A stretch of DNA of 64,000 bases from NCBI GenBank assembly GCA_009760855.2, contig WPIO01000020.1, positions 5,961,501-6,025,500 of the forward strand, in the 5' to 3' direction. The notes under the pieces were generated by a model. It did not search any database. It was not told where the DNA came from and saw only the letters and a list, made by a program, of their open reading frames with translations. This document shows, in pieces, positions 1 through 39,480 of this stretch. The stretch is from Cristatella mucedo. Lineage: Eukaryota > Bryozoa > Phylactolaemata > Cristatellidae. Every line of letters begins with the position of its first letter. Within the stretch, counting starts at the first letter, position 1. The position numbers were made by a program, and so were the translations under genes.

Positions 1-44
1 CTCAACGGGTCATAGACTGCAGTGAGCAGCTATCATAACCAGAA

Positions 45-180
45 ATAGCAATAGTAATAATTCGTCATTCGCATACCACCTTAAGAGAGCTAAATCGGGT
101 TCTAGGCACTTCACGTGTGCTAAAAAGAAGCAACAAGCCAATAACGAATGAAGACTTTGCAGCCATACTAAACGCTAGCC
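45..180 (-). mobile_element. Diverged retroelement 3' tail
   Basis: Starts in an AAT-rich run and contains GAGAGCTAAATCGGGTTCTAGGCAC, the complement of the shared 'GCCTAGAA..GAG' tail block. It is similar to 11846-11935. Confidence 0.35.
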
Positions 181-3100
181 AGAGGCTGCGAGCAGCACTC
201 GATGTCTGCACTGGCCGTCGCCCAGGGCGGGCGATTCCTTCTTCAACAGCTTATGGGGAACGACCATAAGAAGGAGGGGGAGGGTAACTCTCAGGATCAG
301 ATATGCATGATCGCATGATGCAGACTAAATACCTCGCCATTATGAATCCTTAGCCATAGGTTCGCAGCCAGAGCCTTACAGGTGTGGGGTATTAGTAAAC
401 TCTAATGATATGAGCCGAGAGAGATATTGAGCACCGTGAAGCTCTTAAGAGAGCGAGTGGACCCTTGGAAACCCGACATAATCTTTAACAGAGATAGTCG
501 GACAAACGTTGGAGAGGACCATGCCGGCTACAAGACGTGGCATACGGCAGTAACAGCAGCATCCTTACAGCTACACGTAGCCTGCCTGCAGCCTAAAGCT
601 CTAAAGGGGAGGACTGCAGCAGCAGGCGGAATAAGTCAATTGACCGACTTCGCCCTGCCAGAGTTTACAGAAACAAGCGCTCGGAAATTCCAAGGTCGAT
701 GGCTGCTGGAAGCAGGTGTCCTTTCGAGCGTAAGCGTGCGCACGTGATGAAGAACTCGACCTAAGCGTGATGCGACCAAATCCTGCTTTCGATACAGTCA
801 GCTCGAGTGTCAAGTGAGTGCAAGGACTAGCGAACACGTAGGGACGGCGCCAACAGAGTGACTGTCAACTAAACAACGTCGTCTGCCCATCCATCTGCCA
901 TGCTGGGGTAAATTATCAGAATTGTGAGAGAGAAGAGCACAAACGCCTGCGCACGAACGCTCGTGCTTACAAGAGCCGTTGCAGTCAGAAGCAGCAGCAG
1001 CGAAATAATTGTCCGGCGACGACTCGTATTGCAACTGAAAAACATCACGAGGCCACCGACACTAGTCTCACCTAATTTTCCAGTAACACCAAAAGCTGAT
1101 GAGGAATATGAAAGCTAAGAAACTATCCTCTTTACAAATATAAACGGCATATTTTTTGGACGTTGCATCTATGCGCACTCACTGATGAACGAAAGAACAT
1201 ATTTTAGCTATAGCCGTTGACCGAACTATAAGAATGTCTACAAAAATACAACAAGAAAAGGTTTTGATAGGATATTCCATGCAGCCTAATGGGTATTTGA
1301 CTCATTACTCAACTACGACATTAAAACAGTAGGGCAGAGCCACAGGTGGCAGGGCAAAAACCCCCACCTTAACGACGAGGGGTCACCAGAGGTCACGTAT
1401 TACAGCTTAGGTAGTAAACATAGGAACGTCTTGCAGATGGCTCAGCAATCCCTCATAGGTCAAGCTCAAGAGGTAGGCCTATGATAGCCATTTTAGGGCA
1501 TCCAAACAGCACCAAAAAAGCAGAAGTCAGTTTGAACGTCTAGCAGGCATGCTTCACAGAGTAGTCGTCTGACAATCGAAGCACACATTCTGCCTACCAT
1601 AGCAGCACTCAGCACAGGGCTACACGGCAATGCTCTTAGGCATACGTCACCGGAAACTCAGAGCCAACCAAAAGACCGAATTGAAGACGTCGAGAGGGCA
1701 CGAGCACAACTCTTCTGCTGAGGTGCGGTGGGGGGGGGGGAATGTGGTGACCTGTATGACACACCAACCATGGCAACCAAGCAAGTTGTTAATTTCCTCG
1801 AGGGAAATGGCAGGAAGCGAAGGCAAGCAGAATTTTGATGAAGACAGTGAGCAAAACGCTGGAGTTAGGCAGTCGATTAAGTTAGCTGCTTTGATGTCCT
1901 CAGGAGGGTTTACTGAAAAGCATGCAATCTACTATTTCCCCAAAGCTATGTGGCCGTACGCTCGACTTGACGAAAAATCTTTATAATTGTTGAAAAATGG
2001 TCCGAATACATAAGCTACGGGCACTCATGAGTTATTACTGAAATGAACAAAGGCTTGCCTGCAAACCACCATAGTGAGCGGACGACGATCACCGACATGC
2101 CGCTTCAGAAGCCAATCACAAACCTGCTGACTCGGAAGAGCTGAGCTCGGCAAGTGCAATCACGGACATCAGAAACGCGACCCGATGCCCACTGCTGGCC
2201 AGGCGGTCGCACAGGGCACACGACTGCGACAAAGCAGGAGAGCGGCGCCTGCCTATCACTAACCGTGGCGACAGATGCAGCAGCAGGCGTAGTCTCAGCC
2301 GCTTTCCCTTCGTGCTCTGCCGCAGGTTCTACCGTCTTTGGATCCTTTAAAAGACGAAGGAATAAGACAGGCGGCAAGATATCAAAAGATACGCGACCCC
2401 GAGGAGGAGACCCGAGGACAATCACGCTGCCAACAGCTGAGAGCTTGCCCACGTCAGGAACTAGCCTCGGCATCAGTGCAGGGCAGCCAACGAAACGGCT
2501 CTGGGGCACGAGCCACGACCCAGGTAGTGACCGAGTTCGGCAGTGAGCAATCCTTTATTGCACAGAGCAAGGTGGCCGGTGATAACCGCCCAGGGTTCAC
2601 ACGACGTAGGGCATATAAGAAAGGCTACCCAAAGTGGGCTAACCTTTAACCAGCTAAGCCACCGGGCAGACGCATCTTATGCAGCCAGCAAAGAAGAGTA
2701 TGCGTGCTCGCGGGCTCACGAGGAGGCCAAACGCCCAGTCAATCTCAGGTTGAGCATGACGAGTGAAGAACTGTCACGGCATCGCTCCACGCAAGAGGCC
2801 ACCCTATGATCTTGACGAGGGAGGCACTTAACACGCAGTTGGGAGAGCAATAAAGCCCGCGACGCCGAGCCATGAAGCGGTTATGCGTGCACGAGGCAAC
2901 ATACAGGCGCCAGCCTGCACAAACGTGCAGTAATGATGATAGGCAGAAGTCACCGGCCCGAAAAAGAATATAGAAAAGACAAAAGAAAAATAATTCACTG
3001 GCAAAAGCCACACACACACACGGCTGAACAGGCATATCTCAATAGCACAGCGAACACGAACACGTGGTTTTCGAGCAAGGGCTGAGCGAGCTAGGGCAGA

Positions 3101-3640
3101 CAAGTGACTGCCGATATCTAGTATAGCAACTCTCCGCCTGCTCCCAGCAGGCAGCCTTCCCTCTGCCTGGCACAAAGCATCCGAGTGGGATCTATGCGAA
3201 CGACGAGCCAACATGCAGCTCTTTGGTGTCAGCAAATGAATGAACGACGTGACGTGCCTCAGGCGGTCTCTCCAATTAATTGGCTGTGTTTGCATAATAC
3301 CATCGAAGCTTAGCACTAAACGATGGGGTTCAGATATTAAAGGAGTCTGCCGTCAATGTTGCTTGGTGCAACGGTAGACGCTGTGCTTTTATTTGGGGCT
3401 GGGAGAGAAGGTGGCAGAGAGCCGGAAACAAGGCAAAGTAACTCATATGCCAGAGTTTGCAAGGGGAAAACTGAGACAAACAAGACAAGAGACTGGCAGT
3501 CTACTCTTCTCATGGTTCTCAATGTGGCTTTAGCTGCTCTAGTACATAAGTAATGCTACTGGTAGACCAACACAGGAGATATGTTCAGATACCAGGGGTT
3601 GGCCAAAAATTACTCGGAAAACCAATTTGCATTGTCATTG
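181..3640. other. No gene recognised
   Basis: Overlapping short frames on both strands at 2105-2546 and one of 118 codons at 1630-1986 have no recognisable protein. A GGGGAACGACC block near 255 recalls repeat D. Otherwise unremarkable. Confidence 0.5.
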
Positions 3641-3644
3641 CCTT

Positions 3645-3718
3645 GCTTGTTTGGGCACGAGCCTCGTGGCATATTCGAAGCCCCTGAATTGTGATTAAGT
3701 TCTCTTAATGCACTATTT

Positions 3719-3722
<4 letters not shown>
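3645..3722 (+). mobile_element. SINE-2 3' part
   Basis: Carries GGGCACGAGCCTCGTGGCATAT, CCTGAATTGTGATTAAGTTCTC and an ATGCACTATTTAAATTA end, aligning with the SINE-2 copies at 50.2 and 54.7 kb. The tail passes into an (AT)n microsatellite. Confidence 0.55.

Positions 3723-3723
<1 letters not shown>

Positions 3724-3798
<75 letters not shown>
3724..3798. repeat. (AT)n microsatellite, about 75 bp
   Basis: Pure AT alternation at the 3' end of a SINE-2 fragment. Confidence 0.95.
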
Positions 3799-3806
<8 letters not shown>

Positions 3807-4184
3807 AGAAAAAGAGCACAGTACACACCGTTCGCTGCGCACCACTGCCGCTTGCTCACACTTTGAGCTGAGTTAGTTAGATTGCTCAGAGAATCGATGC
3901 ACAGGGACACTCACTGTGAGCATTTACAGAGCAGGGGGCGCACGTTCAGTTTCACGGTATTTGTCCTGCTTTGGAGCACAGCGCTCTCAGCCACTTTCAA
4001 GTCATAGCAGCACGTGACACGACCCACAGAAAGGAACCGGATGCCCACGACAAGGTGTTCATACAGTATCAGCAGGACTGAAACCGACGCAGGCGGGACC
4101 TTGCAGCTTCCTATAGAAGTGTCTAGTGTGTATACACACAGAGAATTTGGTCAAGACGTGCAACAGCCCACGAGCCCAACTCAC

Positions 4185-4240
4185 CTGTGTACCACCCACA
4201 TTGTCTTTGTTGAGTTACAGACGCAGATACATTACATTAC
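4185..4240 (+). mobile_element. LINE-B 3' end stub
   Basis: Contains CACATTGTCTTTGTTGAGTT and ACAGACGCAGATACATTACATTACA, the extreme 3' end of LINE-B. It is the only B piece here in + orientation, and only about 55 bp. Confidence 0.5.
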
Positions 4241-6599
4241 AAGCCAGTCGGTCTAGGAGTGGCAAGCACCATGCTGCATAGCTGTGACCAGAGCGTATGT
4301 ACTTTCTGGTGCCACACTTACTGAAATGTCACATATGTTGCTGCTTGCACTTTGAGGATACTTTCTCAAGCAACAATGAACCATCTAACCCATAGTTTGA
4401 GGAGAAAATGATATCTTGGATATAAGGATGACTTATAAACTATTAAGAACACATGCCTGAGTGCACACAACCCCCTATACAGGTCTACAGGCAAGTAAAA
4501 GTTAATGCTATAAAGCTAATAAATAAAGTACATATGCTGTAAAGTTAATGCTAGGTTTAATCCTTACAGCTGAAGCCAGCAGCACAACACCATCGTACGT
4601 CCAAATCATACGATGTTACTGTGCATACCTTACACTATGATAACAGCTACGTCAGCAGCATTTTATATAACAATATTATTACTAAGCATTTCTGACAAAG
4701 GGACAGAGCAAGCAAATAAGAAGAGCTAAACAAAATACAAATAATAATCTCTATATAGTTTTGAAAGCAACCTTTTTTCAATTACACAAAACAGTCGTAT
4801 GCCGACTACTAGAACAGTGAGGTCTAATTGAAACTAATAGAAAAACAACACAATCAATCAAGGGTGTAAACACAGACACATTACAAGTCAGATTAGTAAG
4901 CTGCATTAAATACAGATAGTGCTGGCCCAAAAAATTCACAGGCTACGAGGTCAAAGGTTTAACCCCAGATATTAAATTTGTTTATAGACTGCTGGCCAAT
5001 ACAATTGTATCAGAAAATAAGTTATTTGTAACTAATCACGCATGCTACCAACTTGCATAGTCATCAGGTGCAACTACATAAGCAGACCTTTTTTGCAGTA
5101 TCCGGGCAATTTCTGGATTCCGACACCGTCACTAATCTCGGTGGGCGTGATTTTCGAGTACCTTCGAAGCATCGTGTAAACCCCTTCACTTTGCCAAATG
5201 CATAACTCCTACGGCTCTATAGTTTTTCCAATTAGTAAGCGTAGTTGGTCGGTTTCTGACTACAGCCGCACAGCTGACTTCTTTCGTCACTCGAACGAGG
5301 TCGGGCCTATGCACACAATAAGAAGTCTCATAACTTCAAAACATTTAAACTAATACTAGACAGCTGCAGAGATCAATTTTTCCAGAGATACTTCACCGTG
5401 TTTTGATTGTGCTCATAAAACTATCCTCTGATAACAGCAACTGTTTCCGCAACTTGAAAACGCCAAATAATGTTGCACGTTTTTCTTCCCCCAGTAGGCT
5501 AACCAAGGTGGCAGGCAGCATGACAATCTTGTGCATTTAATGCTTCCTCATAATAACCTTACCCTGTGGTGATTTTTGGGCCTGGCTCTTTATTAAACTG
5601 GGCTACATTTAAGATTTATGTTGATTCCCAGGGTGTTACAATTTTTCGGGCTATCAACTGAATAAGATAATAGGTACACAAAGAGCCAAACTTACTAATG
5701 AAAACATATCGTCATGAGATGACCACTGCTGAACATTACTAACTAGCCAGGCGTCTACTAAGCGAATCTAACGGCAGGTGAGGCTAACAGAACCTAAGAA
5801 TATAGCAGTTTGCTCGATCGATGGACACAAATGCCGTTAAAGGGGTAACCTCAACATGCGGCGGTATTAAAGAAATCACTAGTTTCCCCTGTAACTTGTA
5901 TCCGTCACGAGGCCTTTTCGACCGCATAACAAAAAAGGATGATTGAAAATACCTAGTGCTTGACGATCGTAGTGATAGAGCGCAACTAACAAACGATGGT
6001 GAACGGGCAGTGGACTGAAATAACGAGATGTGAATAGTGGCGGTGCTGGACAATGCATTCACAACAATAGTCTCTTTCGAGCATGAGCCTGTCGATGGCA
6101 ATGCGTTTAAGGTAACTACAACTAATAAATGTCATGGCTATAAGAGATATGTAGTAGGTAAGAGAATCGCTCTGGGGACAACGACGGGTATAGCGATACG
6201 CAGTTTTGGCGGGACACTAACCGGTCGGCATGAGCAGCAGATCACCCCTACGATTCAACACAACTGTAGCAAGCGTGCACGATTTATGTATCTCGATCAC
6301 AAAATTTGATCGTTCAAGATAAATGAAACTCGTCACTGTAGAAAACTATACATGTGTAGTTAGCATTTGCAGGTGCCAAGAGAGGGGCAGGACTCTCCGT
6401 CCTTCACCTTAGTCAGTGCCGCCAAATCCGTTTAGTAGAGAAGAGGCCGATGCCTGAGACATGCGACGATTTACAAGTGGCATATCTGCGATTTATGATC
6501 GTTTTACTCACTTTTGTGACCGCATTGGAGTCCATCTTGAACGTACTTCTTCAGTTCACCGGCGCCGATTCAAAGTAGCCGACAGCAAGGTCGCAAACC
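4241..6599. other. No gene or repeat recognised
   Basis: AT-richer unique-looking sequence with only short frames. Confidence 0.5.
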
Positions 6600-6782
6600 G
6601 CCAGAATAAGTCCAATAGGCTAGAGTGGGGGCACGTGGGCCCGTTGCTCAGCTCTGATTGGTGGGGTCTCCGTAAATGCAATGGTGGTTCTCTTACAGAG
6701 CCAACTCGAGTGGGCGTGGTAGAGTTTGTCAGTCCCTCTCCCCAGTTTGCTGTCGGCGGCTAGAGAGGCGTCGGCGATTTTC
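6600..6782 (+). promoter_or_regulatory. Candidate promoter and non-coding first exon of the oxidoreductase gene
   Basis: Within 60 bp lie CCAAT (6612-6616), the E-box CACGTG (6632-6637) and an inverted CCAAT (6657-6661). These are followed by a G+C-richer stretch ending in a good splice donor, TTTTC|GTAAGT, at 6783. The first coding exon 1.9 kb downstream has an acceptor-like AG just before its ATG, so a 5' UTR exon here is plausible. No TATA box is seen. This is inference from motifs only. Confidence 0.35.
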
Positions 6783-6789
6783 GTAAGTA

Positions 6790-8104
6790 TTAGGTCATTA
6801 TTCCTAAGACAGTTGTATTCCTGTGCTTTTCTAGAGGCTCTGGGTAGCATCTGGATGGTTTGGTTGACTTCTACTGGCGCTGGCATAATTTTAAATATGT
6901 TCTGTCTGTATGCGGTTGGGCTGCTCCCGTTATTTAAGGCACCACACGAGATGACTTGCTAATCAGGTGAAGCTGGACTCAGCCTGGTATTTATGGAAAT
7001 CTGTCGTTTATATACTATATAGCCTGCGTTGCATATTTCCAGCTTGTATCGAGGGTGGATTTTAGATTTCTCACACCGATTTGAGGTGTACGTTCAAAAT
7101 TTTAGCCGCAATGGAGCTCTCCTTTGGTAGCATGACGTTGCGACAGAAGCTAGCTGTTATATGGATAGAAGCTGAAGCTACGCTTATCTGAACTGGCAAA
7201 CTTTGATGGGAATACTTCAGTCTCCATTCTTCTTCCGGTTAGATGCTCTTCTTCCCTAATGTTATTGTAAGCGGCCAGCCCCTCTTCACGCCGGCCAATG
7301 TCTGGTGGCGTTGGTAGGAGATTTTTAAGTTTCCACCATCTATAAGAGCCTCATTGATTTCCATAGATATTTTTCTGTATTTCTTTTTCTTTTAGTATCA
7401 TTTTTAATCTTGTCCAAGCATCTGCCATCTCACCAATGCTTATCAGTGTATCGATTGCAGATGTTCCTGTTCATACCATCTAGATTCTAGACGGTGTAAA
7501 CAGGATGGTTTCCATTAACTTCGCGTTAGATTTATAGCTTTAAATGTATAAAAAACGCTTACTGTGTAAATCTCATGTCTTATGGTGGCTCTAGCAGGGC
7601 TTTTGCTGTGGCAGAACATCTACGTATGTTGATGGTAATATTTTACTTTGTCTTCTTTAAACATCTCTGCCTGCATGTTTGGATTACTCCGACTGTGTAT
7701 TGCCTCTTTGCATTCCTCTTCTGCCATCTCCACTGTTTCTTGCTGCAGTTTACAATAAATGGGAGTCGTACATGGCTGGATTCAATGATCGATCATCTGA
7801 CAGCAGTGTAGCAGCACACCATGGTATATTTCGGGGCTATGTAATCTTGGCGTTACAGCCAAGATCAGTCGGTATTATCTGTTATGTTATTCCCACATCT
7901 ATATAAACCGACTGCTAGTTGATAGCTTTTCCAAAATATAGCTCAATAGCATTCACGAACACAGCTGACTTTTGCAGCCAGAGCTTGGCTGGCTGGAAAG
8001 TGGCCTCCGTTCTGTTATCTGCCCCGATTCGACCCTTATCTTTTAACTTTCAGTTTTTGTTTCCATTTTGGCTGGCATTATATCGATCCTTGTATATCTG
8101 ATGA
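6790..8104. other. Likely 5' intron of the oxidoreductase, nothing recognised
   Basis: Lies between the candidate promoter/donor at 6783 and the first coding exon. No protein family is recognised. Confidence 0.4.
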
Positions 8105-8295
8105 GCAATCCACTAACCATACTTGCATGCTGACCCTGTGCATGTCACTCCTAACCTTGTTATTCATGTTGTTCATCAGGCATGATATTTCCACTCACCA
8201 TTCGATCGTGTTTTTCTTTGCAGCAAATATAAAGTGCCTAAAAAGAGATTGAGTTCTCTGAGGGTGCTTTATCAATTGTACTATTATTGTTAATG
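8105..8295 (+). mobile_element. LINE-A 3' end fragment
   Basis: Contains CATGCTGACCCTGTGCATGTCA, the GCAGCAAATATAAAGTGCCTA block, and GGGTGCTTTATCAA before an ATT-rich tail. This matches the 3' UTR of the copy at 10.2-11.7 kb. It lies 400 bp upstream of the oxidoreductase start. Confidence 0.7.
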
Positions 8296-8693
8296 CAAAT
8301 TGAACGGTTTGTCTGTTTGATCTCCGAAACCTCGAAATGCAGGATTTGAAGGCAAGGCAAATAGCTTAATTTTGGCATTGCATGCATCACCGCTGATGAT
8401 GCAAGTGCATGTAGTCCGTGTCTGTAGCTTCATTTCCATCATTATCATCTGCTGCTGTCTTACACAGATTCGTGATTCTTCCGATCCTCTGCTGTAGCAT
8501 CTACTAAAGCAAAGGGGTTGCAGCCGTGCCCCAAAACGGCATGCCCACTTCTTATACTCAGCTGTAAGAACTTGAAATGCTTCTGGGGAGCTGCAATGTC
8601 AACTTACTAATGCAGTGCTGTTTTCTAATGTTGCCTTCCTTAACCAAGTTGGCAGGTGCTATTTGCTGTAGCAAGATCTGATGCAGTGGTGAC

Positions 8694-35247
<26,554 letters not shown>

Positions 35248-35331
35248 CTAAGCTACTGACAACAAAATGGCTACTTGCTGTATGTAGTAGCTGCTTTGCC
35301 CGCACATATTTACCCGTGATCAATGCATAAA

Positions 35332-36499
35332 GCTTGTTATATTTGATTGTGTACTGCTGCAGTTGTGCTGAGATGCACACGCCTTTTTGCTATGGCTACA
35401 TGAAACGGCTAGTAAACGTGGCCATTCATGGATATCGTTCTAGTCGTTCTTTGGCTGCTGACAGCTAGATAATTCCTGAATGCTGTGGGATTAGGATAGC
35501 CGTATTTGTCTGATTATCTTGGCTAAAGCGTACCTGTGATATAGCCTCAAAATTTGATGGCATCTAGAAAACCGATTGCATATATGCTGAGCTTGATTGT
35601 GATTAAAATTCTTACTGGGCATTAGTATCCAGTGCTGCATCCAAATTTGGTGTGCTATTCCGATGTGCTGTTTGCATGTGGTTGTGGTATTGTACCATCT
35701 TCTACGGTCCATAGTAGTAAATGCAGGTCTTACTGTATAAATCAATGTGTAAGATTTTGCATTGTGTGCATACTGTGATTATGAATTATTCTATTCACGA
35801 CGGCAAGCTGGTCACACAGCGGTTTTTCGAACGTGTTGAAGGTTTTCTGCCTCTATCCCTTACTATGGCCCCACATTAACAATGGTAATACTATTTGTAC
35901 AGAACCCTATTCGAATTTGTACTCTTTCTAGACACTGTGCCTAGTTGGAAAGGAAATATGTTGTGGTTTGTAATAGATTGTACAGTTTGAACATGTATAA
36001 ATAAGCGCGAAAAAGACAAGTTAGCTCGTGCAGTCGAATCTTGCAGGCCACACGTTCTGGGCACTCAGTTGGTTAAGAATGGAACGAGCACTTAATATTA
36101 ACATGGGGTCGGGTCGATTTCTTGGTGGGGCTTCGTGAATTCGTGTTCTTACGAGACACAGCCATAGAGGCTGTCCAGTTATAATACTATGTTCAGTAGT
36201 GGATATTGCCAGCCGGTCATAATTAATGTAAGGCAGTTTAGTTATTAGTTTTTAGTAAGCCTGTACGTGAAGTACCAGCAGCTACGATCCAGCCGTGCTC
36301 GAACGTGTCATTACTGTGGATCTATGGAGTCCGGGGGGATTGATCCGTGTGGGTATTGGAAGCCAACAACTGCAATTACGAATCGGGCAGATTTTCGACA
36401 CATGTTCCTCTGGAAGCTTTTACAGGTATTCCTCAGACAGCCTCTTACAACTCTTGACCAAATTATTGGAAGTGACTGAATTGCTAGGCCAATAGTGAT
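35332..36499. other. Downstream of oxidoreductase, nothing recognised
   Basis: AT-rich, no long frames. It probably holds the remaining 3' UTR or intergenic sequence. Confidence 0.5.
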
Positions 36500-36785
36500 A
36501 ATTATTATAATAGGACATTTCAACTGCACCCTAAATCTCTTTATCGGCACAACAGATTATGGAAAGGTAGTGTGTCATTTGGTTAGTGATAACAAGCACA
36601 GTTCCAGCAGGCATATGCACATTGAAGACAATACACACGGAAACAGCAAATGCCGCGTGGATTAAGTGAGTTTTAGCTTTTTTAATGTCAAGTCATGGAA
36701 TGTCAGGAGTGAGTTTCAGGTTTTGAGAGTATACGAACTAGAGTCTCGGTATGAATAAGATTTGAGGTTCCATAGAGGTACAGTT
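36500..36785 (-). mobile_element. LINE-A/C 3' fragment, reverse, diverged
   Basis: ATTATTATAAT, then CTCTTTATCGGCAC, and further on GTGAGTTTCAGGTTTTGAGAG, TATACGAACTAGAG: the complement of the LINE C-terminal 'FSSYAPKAWNS' region with many changes. Confidence 0.5.
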
Positions 36786-38815
36786 AACGAAATATATCTC
36801 TGCATGTAAATCCAAAAAGACATAAGTTGTGTTACCTAAGAGAGTTTTATGTAGCCTAGTAAAAAGCCTAACCAGCTTTCGGTAGGCATTCGGTAGCCAA
36901 CAGACCATCTCACTCAGCTAAGGGAAAGTGAGAAGCATAGCCGAGTCAGGAGAGCAGTTGAGGTAGTGAGTAGCATGGAAGTAGCAGCTCAGGACCGCTG
37001 AAAAGGATGAGCCATAGTCGGCAGCAGGAGAATGGATGTCGTTGCATAAGAATTGTGAAAGTGAATGCCACAGTCTAGGACCTGCAGAGCTAAAGCTTCT
37101 GTCGCCAACGGTACGGAATGGCTAATATATTGTTCCATGAGTACTTTAGGGCACGAGGAGGCTGAAACTAGTGAGGCAGTTCAGCTAGGTATGAAAGAGC
37201 TAAGCCGTGGCAGGCCTTGTGGGCTGTTAGTCAACCGGAAGCCATCGTAGCTCTTTCAGAAAAAGAGATAAGTGGTCAAACCTTTGCGATTTGTTAACTA
37301 CCCTTGTAACCATAGTTATCACCAGCTGCAGTGATATAGTGGCTGTTGTTATTAGCACGGCCAAAATGAAGTTGCAATAATAATCTAGCCGAGACTGAAC
37401 CAGTTATATTGTGGCAAGCCGCTTTGGTAGACAGTTCCCAAACTTTGATCGGGATTGAATGTGATGGCCAGCAGTGGAGGCAGTCTTCTTAATACACTTC
37501 CCAGATTTAGGTAACTGTCAAAAACAACACCCCAATTCCGAGCACAGGGTGACAGTGGCACAACAACTGCATCTATTAGAAGAGCAAAGTCTTCTAGTCA
37601 AGCCACACGCATGGAGAGCTCTAGGAGCAGCAGTTCTGTTTAGTCGTCGTTTAGACAAAGGAAATTTGCCAATGCATCCAGGATCGAATATCTGAAAGCC
37701 GAGCATTCAGTTTATTAGCCGCTGCAGCAGAATCAGACCGTATACGCGACAAATGTAGTTGTTTTTGTCAACATAAAAGAGTGCCGATCCCATGGACCTG
37801 AATCACTTTTCCCGGCGCTTCAGTGTAACTGGAGAGCAGCAAAAGACCGAGGGTGGAACTCCAGAGGTTACTGGTCTGGTGGATAATACCTGAACCCTAC
37901 ACAACACGGATTGAACACGACCGGATAAGTATAATTTGAACCACGGTAGTGCTTTGTCTGCCAGACCGACCATTTTCCTCGATCGTTCAAGTAGAATATC
38001 GCGATCAATACTTCGAAAGCAGCTGATAGATTCAGCAGCGCTAGGGTAGTGATATTCCTGTAATCTCTGCTGCACGGGATGTCATTAGTTATACTGAGGA
38101 GAGTAGTTTCAGTGAAGTATTGTCGCATAAATCCCGACTAAAACTTTTCTGCCGGTCTATTTTTTTAATGTTTGCTAGAACCGCTTAGCGACAATCTTTT
38201 CAAGGATATCTGACCCAAAAAAAGAAGGGAAACCAGGCAATAGCTTACTTGGCCCTCTGAATCTAATCGAGGATTTCTAAGCTTGGGTGCAACGATGGCC
38301 CATTTGAATGGCTTGGGTGAAACCCCCCTTTCCAGAGAGGCATTAAAAATCTCAGTTATGACTGGGCTACGTTTGTATGTCAGTGACGACCGCAGAGATT
38401 CTATTGGGTCTTCGGGAGCTAAGCTCCTGTTGCTAGAATTTATTACAAGTAGCCACATTGCACGCAGAAACTTCTGAAAATCTCTTAAAAGATGGTCACA
38501 TGTTGCGGCTTGACAGTTGCTATAGTCATAGAGCCTTTGATAGAGGCAAGATTATGTGCAATTTTTAATGGAGAAGGCTGAAGACAGACCGGCCGAGCCG
38601 ATAATATCTGCAGAGTGAGACCCCTTCGAATTGGAAAGCAAATTGTTCACCATCTTATAAATATGTTATGTGCGGACTGGCATAACTTCAGTTTTTGAGT
38701 GAACACAATTTGCTTGGCTTTTCTGATATTCAGGATGTAGACTCGGAGGAAGTCTTTGAAATTAAATAGATTGTCATCAAACTTGAACTTCTTAAAGAGC
38801 ACTCAAGACTGCACT
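36786..38815 (-). mobile_element. LINE-B copy 3, longest, degenerate
   Basis: The C-terminal part (36.8-37.3 kb) matches the other B copies. Upstream, - strand frames give LLNLSAAFEVLIA (RT motif A), SLERGVSPKPFKWAIVAPKLRNP and a pre-RT stretch (FKDFLRVYILNIRKAKQIVF). This is the usual order pre-RT, 'K.A.V.P..K', 'Y.P.S', motif A. Frameshifts and stops show that it is dead. Confidence 0.75.
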
Positions 38816-38844
38816 TAAAATGGTGCGTTTTGAAGCCTTTTTGA

Positions 38845-39480
38845 TAACAATAATAATAACGCATTTAATATGGTGCCCTGTATGGGAGCATGCTCGCAAA
38901 GGACACTCCTAACTTTCGTGTCCCCTGCATCGCTGACGATATCGAGACTGTCGGTCAAGTCTGGGGGAAGATCCAGCAGATGTGCCTCACAGACAGGCTT
39001 TAAAAATTTCTCCGGGTCAATGATTTTAAAGTTTTGTTGCTGGATGAGGTCGGCATTTCCATGCAGTACAACTAAACAGGAATAGTAAATGAAACTCAGC
39101 TTCGATCCAAGATAGTCAGAAGGCACACAAAGGTCACTAGGGCAGATAATATAAAGAAATCCATGCAATGGCCACAGACGTCAGTTTAATAACTTCAGTC
39201 AGAACAATGGGCGAGATGACGCCTAACCACATTGGGAGTAGGTCAGACAGCTGGGCCTAAGCATAAGAATGCAGGAGCCTTAAAGTGAGTGCCTGAACCT
39301 TGAATTTAATGAGCTGCTCGAATGGGAGCCAGTGCAGTTTGGTGAGAAGTGGAGAAATGGTGAGATTGCGAATTTCACAACAGACGAGCCTAGCTGGAAA
39401 ATGTTGCACTAGCTACAAGCGCTTTGTTGCACAGGCCGAGAGACCACCGAGTACTGCGTTGCAGAAGTCGAGATTGGCTA
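38845..39480 (-). mobile_element. Chimeric LINE remnant with unusual ORF insert, reverse
   Basis: The 3' tail (AATAATAA, then GCATTTAATATGGTGCCC) is at 38845-38885. At 39225-39480 the - strand encodes the LINE blocks ISPLLTKLHWLPFEQLI and QLSDLLP. Between them (39168-38880), where other copies encode 'FSESN..FGDRAFSSYAPKAWNS', this copy carries an unrelated open frame. Confidence 0.5.
38877..39090 (-). CDS. Unrecognised ~70-codon open segment inside LINE remnant
   Basis: The peptide includes LVVLHGNADLIQQQNFKIID, then PEKFLKPVCEAHLLDLPPDL and TDSLDIVSDAGDTKVRSVL. Its mixed acidic and hydrophobic composition looks protein-like, and an acceptor-like CTATTCCTGTTTAG precedes it. I do not recognise the family. 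It could be a captured host exon, part of a different LINE, or chance. Confidence 0.2.

Noticed and set aside
2105..2546. Overlapping 130-codon frames on both strands
   Set aside because: Both are equally open, and neither has a recognisable domain, signal peptide or splice context.
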